DNA of 42,170 nucleotides from contig CALLUJ010000036.1 in the NCBI GenBank assembly GCA_938011245.1, forward strand, positions 1 to 42,170, read 5' to 3'. The position numbers were made by a program, and so were the translations under genes. Within the stretch, counting starts at the first letter, position 1, and every line of letters begins with the position of its first letter. Source of the DNA: an uncultured Aquimarina sp. GTDB taxonomy: Bacteria > Bacteroidota > Bacteroidia > Flavobacteriales > Flavobacteriaceae. Shown here one piece after another: positions 1 through 7,710 of this stretch. Below the pieces are notes generated by a model that was not told the DNA's origin, searched no databases, and saw only the letters and a list, made by a program, of their open reading frames with translations.

Positions 1-810
1 CTTTTCCTATTTTTTAGGTATTATAAAAATGAAAAAGAGAAATTCTGTAAGTTCGATTATATATTTTTCCTTCCCAATATTATGTATTTTATTATTGAAG
101 TTATTGAAATTAACTTAGTAAAGGATAATGTAGTTGTTGAAGTATTTGAATTGTTAACAGAGTTTACTTTTGTTGTTTATCTGTTTTTGATTTTGTGTTT
201 AATATTTAGAGCTAAGAAGAAGCATTGGATGCTTTATTTCGTAATTCCAATTGTTATTTTGTTTATACTTTGTTTTGTAAATAATATTTTTGAAATATTA
301 GGATTTGTAGAACTGTTGTTATTTAATGACCAAAATTTTAATACTTACCTTTTATTGGTAGTAGCTTTTTTATTTTATTTTATTGCTTTTAAATTATTAA
401 ATAAAGGCAAAGAAATTATACCCAAAAACAAAGTTAGCAAATACAAAAACTCCAACCTTAATACGAAACTAATACCAAAGTATAAAACCGATTTAATAAG
501 GTCAATGAAAAAGGATCAACTATATCTTAATGGAAAGTTGTCTATTCAAGATGTTTCCAAAAAACTAAACATTCCACGTCAACATATTTCTGAAGTTTTG
601 AATGAACATATGGATGTTAGTTTTCAGGATTTTGTAAACCAATATAGAGTTGAAGAATTTGTAAAAAGGTTAAAAAACGACCAGAATAATAATTTTACAC
701 TCTTGGGAATAGCTACAGATGTTGGTTTTAATTCTAAATCTTCTTTTAACACTGTCTTTAAGAAATTCAAAGGCTTAACGCCAACCCAATTCAAAAAAAA
801 CATTTCTTAA
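1..810 (+). CDS. AraC-family transcriptional regulator with membrane N-terminus, 5' end outside window
   Basis: DNA-binding regulator anchored in the inner membrane. Counting from the first ATG (82), three hydrophobic segments lie at about residues 28-43, 51-71 and 87-105. A basic linker follows, then an AraC-type double helix-turn-helix at about 150-238. The second HTH shows the family pattern IATDVGFNSKSSFNTVFKKF followed by GLTPTQF. The reading frame is open from base 1 to the ATG at 82 and encodes LFLFFRYYKNEK, which resembles the middle of the longer multi-helix sensor domain of Bacteroidota AraC proteins. The true start is therefore probably left of the window and the ATG at 82 is internal. 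The next gene, an outer-membrane protein 100 bp downstream on the same strand, could be a target, but nothing proves this. Family assignment is firm; the signal sensed is unknown. Confidence 0.85.
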   Translation, partial: LFLFFRYYKNEKEKFCKFDYIFFLPNIMYFIIEVIEINLVKDNVVVEVFELLTEFTFVVYLFLILCLIFRAKKKHWMLYFVIPIVILFILCFVNNIFEILGFVELLLFNDQNFNTYLLLVVAFLFYFIAFKLLNKGKEIIPKNKVSKYKNSNLNTKLIPKYKTDLIRSMKKDQLYLNGKLSIQDVSKKLNIPRQHISEVLNEHMDVSFQDFVNQYRVEEFVKRLKNDQNNNFTLLGIATDVGFNSKSSFNTVFKKFKGLTPTQFKKNIS

Positions 811-822
811 ATAATTAAATAC

Positions 823-844
823 GTACAGGTATATTGTTCTGTAC
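823..844. promoter_or_regulatory. 6-10-6 inverted repeat, possible operator
   Basis: GTACAG, ten bases, then CTGTAC form a perfect inverted repeat. It sits 13 bp after the AraC gene stop and 67 bp before the outer-membrane protein start. The spacing is about right for a dimeric regulator, and position and symmetry are the only evidence. It could also be a weak hairpin in a readthrough transcript. Confidence 0.3.
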
Positions 845-910
845 CTATCGTTAAGATTTTACACCTAAATACTTCCGTTATTTGACGAATAATTAAAATT
901 ATTATTTGAA

Positions 911-2356
911 ATGACGTTACAAGAAATTACTAAAAACCAAAGCAGCAATTCTTTTGCCTTTGTACAAAAAATTATAGTTATTTGTTTGATTCTTTTAGTT
1001 TCAACAAATTCAATTAAAGCACAACAAGTTCAAGATTCTCTCTCATTTATTAAATCACGAAAAATATCTAAAGAAGATCTTGTAAAAAAAAGAGAAGGAA
1101 CATTTATAACGGGTATTCCAGATTTTTCATCAAGCCCAATTACAGGTTTTGGTTTTGGAGTTAGAAGCAATGTATATTGGAATGGAGAACAAAACAATCC
1201 TTTATTTGCCTACACACCATATTTAGCAAAATTGAAAGCCAATGCAGCTTATTATACGTCTAATGCAAGAGAATTAGTAATAGCATTAGATGTGCCTTAC
1301 TACAAAGGAACACGTTGGAGGTTTAAAATAGATTTTAAAGCACAACAAAATCCAGCCAATTTATATTTTGGACTAACAGAAGCCACACTCGGAAATTTAA
1401 GCTTACCATCGGATCCTAATAGAACTTTTTCAACTTATGATGAATACGATAGAGCAAGGAAGACGTTAAGACCAGGAGAAGTTGGAGAAAAAGACTTTGT
1501 AACCGATGAACTTTCTAATAGATTTAGAGAAACAGAGTATATGCTGAATTTAAAAGCCGATTACGCAATAGGAAATGGAAAATGGCGAATAATGGGGGGA
1601 TACGAAATTCAAAACTTACAATACAAGACTTTTGAGGGAGAAGAAGCAGAAGCTATTAATCCAGCTACAGGAAAAGAAACAAATGCACCAAATGGATTTT
1701 CGTTGTTGCAAAGAGATTTTGACCAAGGAAATATATTAGGTTTGGATGGTGGTTGGGTTTCTATTTTGCAAACGGCTTTAATTTGTGATACAAGAGATTT
1801 TGAACCAGACCCAACAAAAGGGTATTATTTTGAAATAGCTAACGAATATTCAAGTAAATACATTGGTTCAGAATTTCATTTTAATAAGCTTTTTATTCAA
1901 GGTCGTGCTTATAAAAAATTACCATTTGGTAAAAGAACGGTTTTAGCTGGGCGTGTTGGAATTGGTAATATTTTTGGTTCAAAGGCTCCATTTTTTGAGT
2001 ATCAAGATCAATGGAGTCCAGAAGGAAGTATTAACGCACTTGGAGGAAAACAATCGTTACGAGGTTATAGAGCTAATAGGTTTTTAGCACGTTCGCTGTG
2101 GTTTACAAATTTAGAATTTAGATATAGAATAACCGAAACTAAATTTATGAATCAAAATTTAGCACTTGGAGCTACTCCATTTTTTGATGTTGGAACCGTA
2201 AGAAATCGTTGGCAAGATTTAAACTTTAAAAAGATAAAATATGCTTATGGTTTAGGGGCAAGAGTTGCTTGGAATCAGTCCACAATAATATCTTTCGATT
2301 ATGGATTATCAAAAGAAGATAAATTATTTTACATTGGAATCGGACAAGCATTTTAA
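911..2356 (+). CDS. BamA/TamA-family (Omp85-like) outer-membrane beta-barrel protein
   Basis: Predicted outer-membrane barrel of the surface-antigen/Omp85 type. A hydrophobic signal segment at about residues 21-37 ends at IKAQ, a plausible cleavage site. The mature start (EGTFITGIPDFSSSPITGFG) leads straight into beta-rich sequence, with no room for the five POTRA domains of a true BamA. The C-terminal half carries GGKQSLRGYRANRF, resembling the conserved (V)RGF/Y loop-6 motif of Omp85 barrels. The protein ends in phenylalanine (GIGQAF), as barrel proteins recognised by the BAM machine do. The 20-residue stretch before the signal segment is long, so the start could be slightly off. Substrate and role are unknown; it is more likely a POTRA-less barrel than the essential assembly factor. 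Confidence 0.8.
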   Translation: MTLQEITKNQSSNSFAFVQKIIVICLILLVSTNSIKAQQVQDSLSFIKSRKISKEDLVKKREGTFITGIPDFSSSPITGFGFGVRSNVYWNGEQNNPLFAYTPYLAKLKANAAYYTSNARELVIALDVPYYKGTRWRFKIDFKAQQNPANLYFGLTEATLGNLSLPSDPNRTFSTYDEYDRARKTLRPGEVGEKDFVTDELSNRFRETEYMLNLKADYAIGNGKWRIMGGYEIQNLQYKTFEGEEAEAINPATGKETNAPNGFSLLQRDFDQGNILGLDGGWVSILQTALICDTRDFEPDPTKGYYFEIANEYSSKYIGSEFHFNKLFIQGRAYKKLPFGKRTVLAGRVGIGNIFGSKAPFFEYQDQWSPEGSINALGGKQSLRGYRANRFLARSLWFTNLEFRYRITETKFMNQNLALGATPFFDVGTVRNRWQDLNFKKIKYAYGLGARVAWNQSTIISFDYGLSKEDKLFYIGIGQAF

Positions 2357-2563
2357 GTGAATTACTATTAAAAAAATATTGAATTAAAATAAATGTAGCA
2401 AGGGTATAGAACTTTTAAGTAGAGTAGATGTGGTAGGGAAATTTTATACTCTTGTGATTCGTTATTTCCGAATTTTATAAATTTTGTTGAATTGTAAGGA
2501 TAATCTTTAGGTAGTACAAAAGATACAGTTTCAGGGTTTGATAACCTTACCAAATTACATTAT

Positions 2564-3256
2564 TTAGATATATTGTTTAACCAAATCTAAGATTAATTGC
2601 ATTTGCTCTTCTTTGGATAGTGTAGAGTTATCAATATAATGGGCATCTTTAGCTTTTATTAAAGGAGAATCCTTTCGATTCATGTCTATATAATCTCTTT
2701 TCTGAACGTTTTCTAAAATTGCTTCGTAAGTAACTTGTTCTCCATTTTCTATTAGCTCCTTATAACGTCGTTTAGCTCTTACTTCCGCAGATGCAGTAAT
2801 AAAAAGTTTAAGTTCTGCGTTAGGGAAAACAACAGTTCCAATGTCTCGTCCATCCATTACAATTCCTTTTTCTTTTCCAATAATTTGTTGTTGATTAACC
2901 AGTAGTTTTCTAACTTCTGTTATAGTAGCGATATCGCTAACGTAATTGGAAATTTCTAGGCTTCGAATCTCTTTTTCAACGTTTTTACCATTTAAAAAAG
3001 TGTTTATTGTATCAGATTCAGAATGTTTTTTGAAAGTAATACTAATTTGAGGTAATTGTTTTATAAGTACATTTTTGTTTATAATACCGTTAGAGATGAG
3101 TCCTTGTTGAAGAGCAAATAAACTAACGGATCTATACATAGCACCTGTGTCTATATACGTATAGTCTAATTGCTTTGCTAAGCTTTTTGCTATAGTACTT
3201 TTTCCTGTAGAAGAATGGCCATCTACAGCAATAATTATTTTAGTTAAAGTCTCCAA
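2564..3256 (-). CDS. cmk: Cytidylate kinase
   Basis: Phosphorylates CMP and dCMP with ATP in pyrimidine nucleotide recycling; cytoplasmic. The P-loop GHSSTGKST is at residues 13-21, followed by DYTYIDTGAMYRS, the usual NMP-binding segment, and MDGRDIGTVVFPNA in the core. At 230 residues it is full length. The start is TTG: there is no ATG until the internal MYRS, and starting at TTG puts the first beta strand in its usual place. It overlaps the end of porQ by 17 bp, so translation is probably coupled. A porQ-cmk pair is, as I recall, common in Flavobacteria. Confidence 0.95.
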   Translation of the reverse strand: METLTKIIIAVDGHSSTGKSTIAKSLAKQLDYTYIDTGAMYRSVSLFALQQGLISNGIINKNVLIKQLPQISITFKKHSESDTINTFLNGKNVEKEIRSLEISNYVSDIATITEVRKLLVNQQQIIGKEKGIVMDGRDIGTVVFPNAELKLFITASAEVRAKRRYKELIENGEQVTYEAILENVQKRDYIDMNRKDSPLIKAKDAHYIDNSTLSKEEQMQLILDLVKQYI

Positions 3257-4274
3257 GATTTAGATTTAAACCAATTAAGTTAGAGCTTGCAGCACTGTTG
3301 TATCTAGCAAAAGTATAGCTAAATGTAAGTTTTTTAATGCGTATAGATAATCCTCCAGATAATCCAGCAAAACTGCGTTGATCTATAATTTTTAATTCTT
3401 CGGAACGTCTAAAGTTATACCCAAGTCTCAGATTAATTGCAGATTTAGGAAACAATTCGACACCTAAAGTTACATGTCTTAATATATTATTAAAAAAGCT
3501 AGGGTCGTCTTCATCTACAGATTCTTCAAAAATACTTTCTTCATTTCTGTTGCTGTTAGAAAAAGCAATATTCCAAAATTGTAAGTTTTGTAAATTAATA
3601 AACCACCTTAAAGGGATGTGCTTTGGTATTTGTGAAATTCCAGCATCTACAGCTAGCGGTAACTTTTCTCGGGTGCCAACATAAGTGGTTAGTTGGGTTC
3701 CTACGTTACGAACAGCTAAGCCTATATTTAAGTCCCACTCTTTTTTATAATATAAAACTCCTAAGTCTACTGCTAATCCAAGAGAGTTATATTGTTCTAA
3801 TCTTGAACTTATAAATTTTAAATTTCCTCCTACATAAAAATCAGTATCGGGAATTCTAGTAGCATAACCTAAAGAAACAGCGGTTTCTGCGGCACCAAAC
3901 TCTCCAGTAGCGTTTCCTTCTAAATCAAAACCATCAAAGTCCCCATAATTAGCATAAATAACACCTATATGAAAAATATTTTTTTTAGACCTTCCAATAC
4001 TAAAGGCTGCTGCTGCTGCACCGTAACTAATATCAGCAATATAGTCTACGTAACTAACGGCAATGTTTTTATCCATCCTTTCATTAATTGTAGCAGGATT
4101 ATAAAGGGCAGAAATTGGATTATTTTTATTATCGGTAACTACTTTTCCTCCTATAGCGGCATGTCGTGTAGAATTCTCTAAATTTAAAAATTGATAAACA
4201 GCTCTACCACCAATTTGGCCAAAGCTATAGAGGGAGATAAAAATGAAGTAAAGAAATAATAAACTTTGTTTCAT
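3240..4274 (-). CDS. porQ: Type IX secretion system protein PorQ
   Basis: Outer-membrane barrel protein of the PorP/PorV-like class linked to type IX secretion, the export route for gliding and surface proteins in Bacteroidota. The protein begins MKQSLLFLYFIFISLYSFGQ, a clean signal peptide, followed by the conserved opening GGRAVYQFLNLENSTRHAAI and repeated beta strands up to the end. I chose the ATG at 4274; a TTG three codons upstream would add only MFL. PorQ is reported to take part in A-LPS attachment of cargo in Porphyromonas. No other T9SS gene is in the window, which is normal because these genes are scattered. Confidence 0.88.
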   Translation of the reverse strand: MKQSLLFLYFIFISLYSFGQIGGRAVYQFLNLENSTRHAAIGGKVVTDNKNNPISALYNPATINERMDKNIAVSYVDYIADISYGAAAAAFSIGRSKKNIFHIGVIYANYGDFDGFDLEGNATGEFGAAETAVSLGYATRIPDTDFYVGGNLKFISSRLEQYNSLGLAVDLGVLYYKKEWDLNIGLAVRNVGTQLTTYVGTREKLPLAVDAGISQIPKHIPLRWFINLQNLQFWNIAFSNSNRNEESIFEESVDEDDPSFFNNILRHVTLGVELFPKSAINLRLGYNFRRSEELKIIDQRSFAGLSGGLSIRIKKLTFSYTFARYNSAASSNLIGLNLNLGDFN

Positions 4275-4350
4275 TAAGAACAAAAATAAAGTAAAGAGTT
4301 TTTAAAACGCTATTTATTAAATAATATTTTTCCTACAACACATAAATATC

Positions 4351-5496
4351 TTAATAATTAATATAACTAGAAATTTCTAAACCATATCCTTGCATCCCTA
4401 CTCGTTTAATTTGTTCGCTATTCGAAATTAAATTTACTTTCGTAATATTCAAATCGTGAAGTATTTGAGCCCCAATACCAAAATCTTTTGCATCCATGGG
4501 TAATTTAGGCGCAATAACCAAAGAGTTGTTTTTTTGTTTTTCTTTTAATATAGAGAGTCTATTTAATAAATTTAAAGATTGAGTCTCTTGATTAATAAAT
4601 ATAATAGCTCCTTTTTCTTTTATATTAATAAGATTGAACATTTTTTCTAAAGAACTTTCTGCATTGTGGGTAAGGGTTCCTAAAATGTCGTTATTGAATA
4701 GGGCAGAATTAATACGAGTGGGGATTTCTTCGTTTAATGTCCAATTTCCTTTTGTTAAAGCTATATGTATTAGGTTGTTAGTGGTTTGCTTATATGCTCT
4801 AAGGCGATAATTTCCGAACCGAGTATTAATTTCGAAATCTTCTTCTTTAGTTATTAACGAGTCGTACTGCATTCTATAGGCCACTAAAGATTCTATAGAA
4901 ACAATTTTAAGATCAAACTTAACAGCAATTTCCTTTAATTCTGGAAGACGTGCCATGGTACCGTCTTCGTTCATAATTTCAACAATAACACCAGCGGGTT
5001 CAAACCCAGCTAATCTAGCAAAATCTATAGCAGCTTCGGTATGTCCTGTTCTTCTTAAAACCCCACCTTCTTTAGCTCGTAATGGAAAAATATGTCCAGG
5101 TCTAGAAAGTTCGTGAGGTTTGGTGTTAGAGTCAACTAGTGCTTTTATGGTTTTAGAACGATCACTTGCAGAAATACCAGTAGTAACTCCTTTACCGTTT
5201 AAATCTACAGATACGGTAAAGGCTGTTTGCATAGGATCGGTATTGGTATTTACCATCATATCCAAGTTTAAATCTTCACAGCGTTGCTCGGTTAATGGTG
5301 TACAAATTAGACCCCGACCGTGAGTAGCCATAAAGTTTATAATTTCTGGTGTAATAGTTTCTGCAGCAGCAATAAAGTCTCCTTCATTTTCTCTGTTAGC
5401 ATCATCTACAACTATTATAATTTTTCCATTTCGAATATCGTTTATAGCCTCTTCAATAGAATTTAAGGTGAAATTTGTAGAATTATTAGATTTCAA
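4351..5496 (-). CDS. ribB: 3,4-dihydroxy-2-butanone-4-phosphate synthase with degenerate GTP cyclohydrolase II domain
   Basis: Riboflavin pathway. The RibB half (about residues 10-207) makes DHBP from ribulose 5-phosphate and looks active: DDANRENEGD at 31-40, SRPGHIFPLR at 131-140 and RRTGHTEAAIDF at 148-159. The second half (about 223-381) has the RibA fold, including DAKDFGIGAQIL at 335-346. Its catalytic features are gone. The three zinc cysteines of the family pattern RVHSECLTGD...RCDCG align with Leu266, His277 and Ala279, and the RQEGRGIGL loop reads NQETQSLNL (302-310). It is therefore RibB with a non-catalytic RibA-like tail, and GTP cyclohydrolase II should be elsewhere. The start is TTG with no nearby ATG. 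Confidence 0.92.
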   Translation of the reverse strand: MKSNNSTNFTLNSIEEAINDIRNGKIIIVVDDANRENEGDFIAAAETITPEIINFMATHGRGLICTPLTEQRCEDLNLDMMVNTNTDPMQTAFTVSVDLNGKGVTTGISASDRSKTIKALVDSNTKPHELSRPGHIFPLRAKEGGVLRRTGHTEAAIDFARLAGFEPAGVIVEIMNEDGTMARLPELKEIAVKFDLKIVSIESLVAYRMQYDSLITKEEDFEINTRFGNYRLRAYKQTTNNLIHIALTKGNWTLNEEIPTRINSALFNNDILGTLTHNAESSLEKMFNLINIKEKGAIIFINQETQSLNLLNRLSILKEKQKNNSLVIAPKLPMDAKDFGIGAQILHDLNITKVNLISNSEQIKRVGMQGYGLEISSYINY

Positions 5497-5581
5497 AAGA
5501 GAGTTTATTAATGTTGATATTAAACGTAAAGATAAGATTATTACTTAAAACATAAATATTAATTGAATTGTGTAATAGGTC

Positions 5582-7003
5582 TTATTTCTTTTTAAAAAAG
5601 AGACTTATTTTATGGAAAAATTCGCCAAAATTAAGTAAAGCCTTATCGTTAGTAGCTCTATAAGTAAATAAAATTCCTAAAGGCATAAAAATAAAAGTTG
5701 ATAACCAACTAGCTAAAAAAGGACTAATACTGCCATCTTCGGCAGTGTTTTTTGCAAAAATTCCTATAAAGTAATAAATAAGGAATAGTCCAAAAGCATA
5801 TAAAGCGGGTAATCCAAGGCCTCCTTTACGAATAATAGCACCAATAGGGGCACCAATAAAGAATAGAACAATACAAGCAACTCCTAAAGCAAATTTTTCA
5901 TGAATTGCAATTTCAAATTTATTAAGACTACTTTTTTGTCGATCTAGTTTTTTTTCAAAAAAATCCATCTGCTTTAGAATATCAGAAATGGTATTTTTGG
6001 AAGATATATGTATTTTTAACCGATTTTCCATATCAAAAATATCGGTAATTTCTCTTGGGAATTCTTCTGTTTTGCAGATGTAGTCAAGTTGAGAGTACGA
6101 GCTAGCAATTCCTGAGCTAGATTTTATTCTGTTAAAATAGAGTTTTCGATCTCTGTTTAGGTCGTTAGAAAAGGAATCAACATCTTTTATAAGAATACCG
6201 ACTTCTCTTGCTTTTCGGCTTTTTGCATAATCCGATTCGGATACAGTAACATCGTTAATGTTTCCCAAGTTTAAATTCATGGTGTATTCCTTGAAGTTGC
6301 TTTTTACAAAAGGTTCTTTTTTCTTGTCTTTAGCTTTTTTAGGTATTAATTCTTCGTAGTAATTGCCATCGGTTAATTTTAACGAAAGAACATTAGAGTT
6401 TATAGAACTAATTAATTCTCCTTTTTTAGCAGTAATAACCGTGTGATTTCCTTTTTTTCCAGGAACTTGCTTATGTATAATTACATTATCTAAAAATTGG
6501 TCGTTATCTCCATATTTTTTGTCTACCTTAATATTAAAGGTTTGTAAGTCGTTAAAACGATTGGCTACAATAGCCCTAGCGGGTTTACGTTTTACTACGT
6601 TTCTACGAAGGTTAATAAACTGTTGGTATGATGCCGGAATTACTTTATCGGAAAAATAAAAGGTAGCAAAGCCTACCAATACTATAAAAATACTTAAAGT
6701 GCGCATGGCACGTTGCAAAGAAATACCGGTAGATTTCATAGCAGCGAATTCATAATGTTCTGAGAATTCTCCAAATACCATAATGGAAGAAAATAAAATG
6801 GTAATAGGTACTGTTATGGGTACTGAGATGGGGATTGAATAGAATATAAATTTTGCAATTACAATAAATTCTAAATCCTTTCCAGCAAACTCCGAAATAT
6901 ACAACCATACCGATTGTAAAACCATAATTATGGTTAAAATCAAAAGAATAACTACAAACTTTTGAATAAAAGAACTAAAAATATAACGATCAATTATTTT
7001 CAA
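5582..7003 (-). CDS. LptF/LptG-family permease (YjgP/YjgQ)
   Basis: Inner-membrane subunit of the LptB2FG exporter, which extracts LPS and passes it to the periplasmic bridge. The layout fits the family: three membrane segments (about 14-35, 47-77, 100-118), a large periplasmic beta-rich domain (about 125-360) and three more segments (about 373-392, 398-416, 430-447). The segment EFSEHYEFAAMKSTGIS at 79-95 is the cytoplasmic coupling region that contacts the ATPase. Translation starts at TTG six bases after the lolA-like stop, giving MKIIDRYIFSSF, the usual opening of the family. LptF and LptG cannot be told apart from this sequence alone. The lolA-like neighbour also handles outer-membrane biogenesis. 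Confidence 0.9.
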   Translation of the reverse strand: MKIIDRYIFSSFIQKFVVILLILTIIMVLQSVWLYISEFAGKDLEFIVIAKFIFYSIPISVPITVPITILFSSIMVFGEFSEHYEFAAMKSTGISLQRAMRTLSIFIVLVGFATFYFSDKVIPASYQQFINLRRNVVKRKPARAIVANRFNDLQTFNIKVDKKYGDNDQFLDNVIIHKQVPGKKGNHTVITAKKGELISSINSNVLSLKLTDGNYYEELIPKKAKDKKKEPFVKSNFKEYTMNLNLGNINDVTVSESDYAKSRKAREVGILIKDVDSFSNDLNRDRKLYFNRIKSSSGIASSYSQLDYICKTEEFPREITDIFDMENRLKIHISSKNTISDILKQMDFFEKKLDRQKSSLNKFEIAIHEKFALGVACIVLFFIGAPIGAIIRKGGLGLPALYAFGLFLIYYFIGIFAKNTAEDGSISPFLASWLSTFIFMPLGILFTYRATNDKALLNFGEFFHKISLFFKKK

Positions 7004-7009
7004 GTAAAC

Positions 7010-7642
7010 TTAGTCTAAGTGGTTAATATAGTAGCTATCATACTTTTTTTCGTTAAAAGAAAATAATGTACCGGATAAGGGCTGATTGGTCTTAAATTTT
7101 GTTACTTCAATACTTACCTCTGTTCCGTTGTTTTGTAAAATAATTAGTTTGTAAATATGTTTGGTAACTTTATCGATACCTAATAGAATAGATTTAATTT
7201 CTTCTAATTTTTTAGTAGGAGTTAATTTTATGAATTGAATTTTTCTTCCTTTGATATTTTGAACAATATCTAAAGTAGCAGAATAGCCTTTTTTATAAAA
7301 CGAAAGCATTTTTGAAGGAGAAAAATTGTTTTCTTCTTCGGGTTTAGAAATGCTTATTTCCTCATCTTCATCATTAATGGTATATAGTTTTTCGCCGTCA
7401 AATAGTTGAGTGTTCCCCATTAGATTTAGAAGGTATTTTTCCCCTTCTAAAGAAACATTTCCTCTGGTTTCTTGCTGTAAGTTAGCAGAAATATTATTTA
7501 ATCCATATTTAAAATTAATTACAATGTTTTTATACGATTTAACTTTGGAGTCCACTTCATTGAGTAATTGAGTGGCGTTTTGAGCACTTAAATTATAAGT
7601 GATTAAGAGAGTACTAAATAGTAATGTAAAAATTGATTTCAT
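7010..7642 (-). CDS. lolA: LolA-like outer-membrane lipoprotein carrier
   Basis: Periplasmic carrier expected to ferry lipoproteins from the LolCDE exporter to the outer membrane. It has a signal peptide (MKSIFTLLFSTLLITYNLSA, cut before Q) and a beta-rich mature part of about 190 residues. The family pattern is visible: a YKNIVINF strand near the start, LFDGEKLYTI in the middle and TPTKKLEEIKSILLGID in the second half. Bacteroidota LolA homologues are divergent, and the name rests on layout and these strands. It lies 68 bp after ftsK and 6 bp before the LptF/G-type gene, so these are probably one transcript. Confidence 0.85.
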   Translation of the reverse strand: MKSIFTLLFSTLLITYNLSAQNATQLLNEVDSKVKSYKNIVINFKYGLNNISANLQQETRGNVSLEGEKYLLNLMGNTQLFDGEKLYTINDEDEEISISKPEEENNFSPSKMLSFYKKGYSATLDIVQNIKGRKIQFIKLTPTKKLEEIKSILLGIDKVTKHIYKLIILQNNGTEVSIEVTKFKTNQPLSGTLFSFNEKKYDSYYINHLD

Positions 7643-7710
7643 AGATGTGTTTAGTGTTAATACAAAAGTACTATGCTTGATTTAAATAACAGAGAAAGAG
7701 AGAAAAAAAT

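Noticed and set aside
2368-2553. 61-codon minus-strand frame just after cmk
   Set aside because: It needs a TTG start, shows no recognisable family, and fills an ordinary intergenic space between convergent genes. I cannot support it as a gene.
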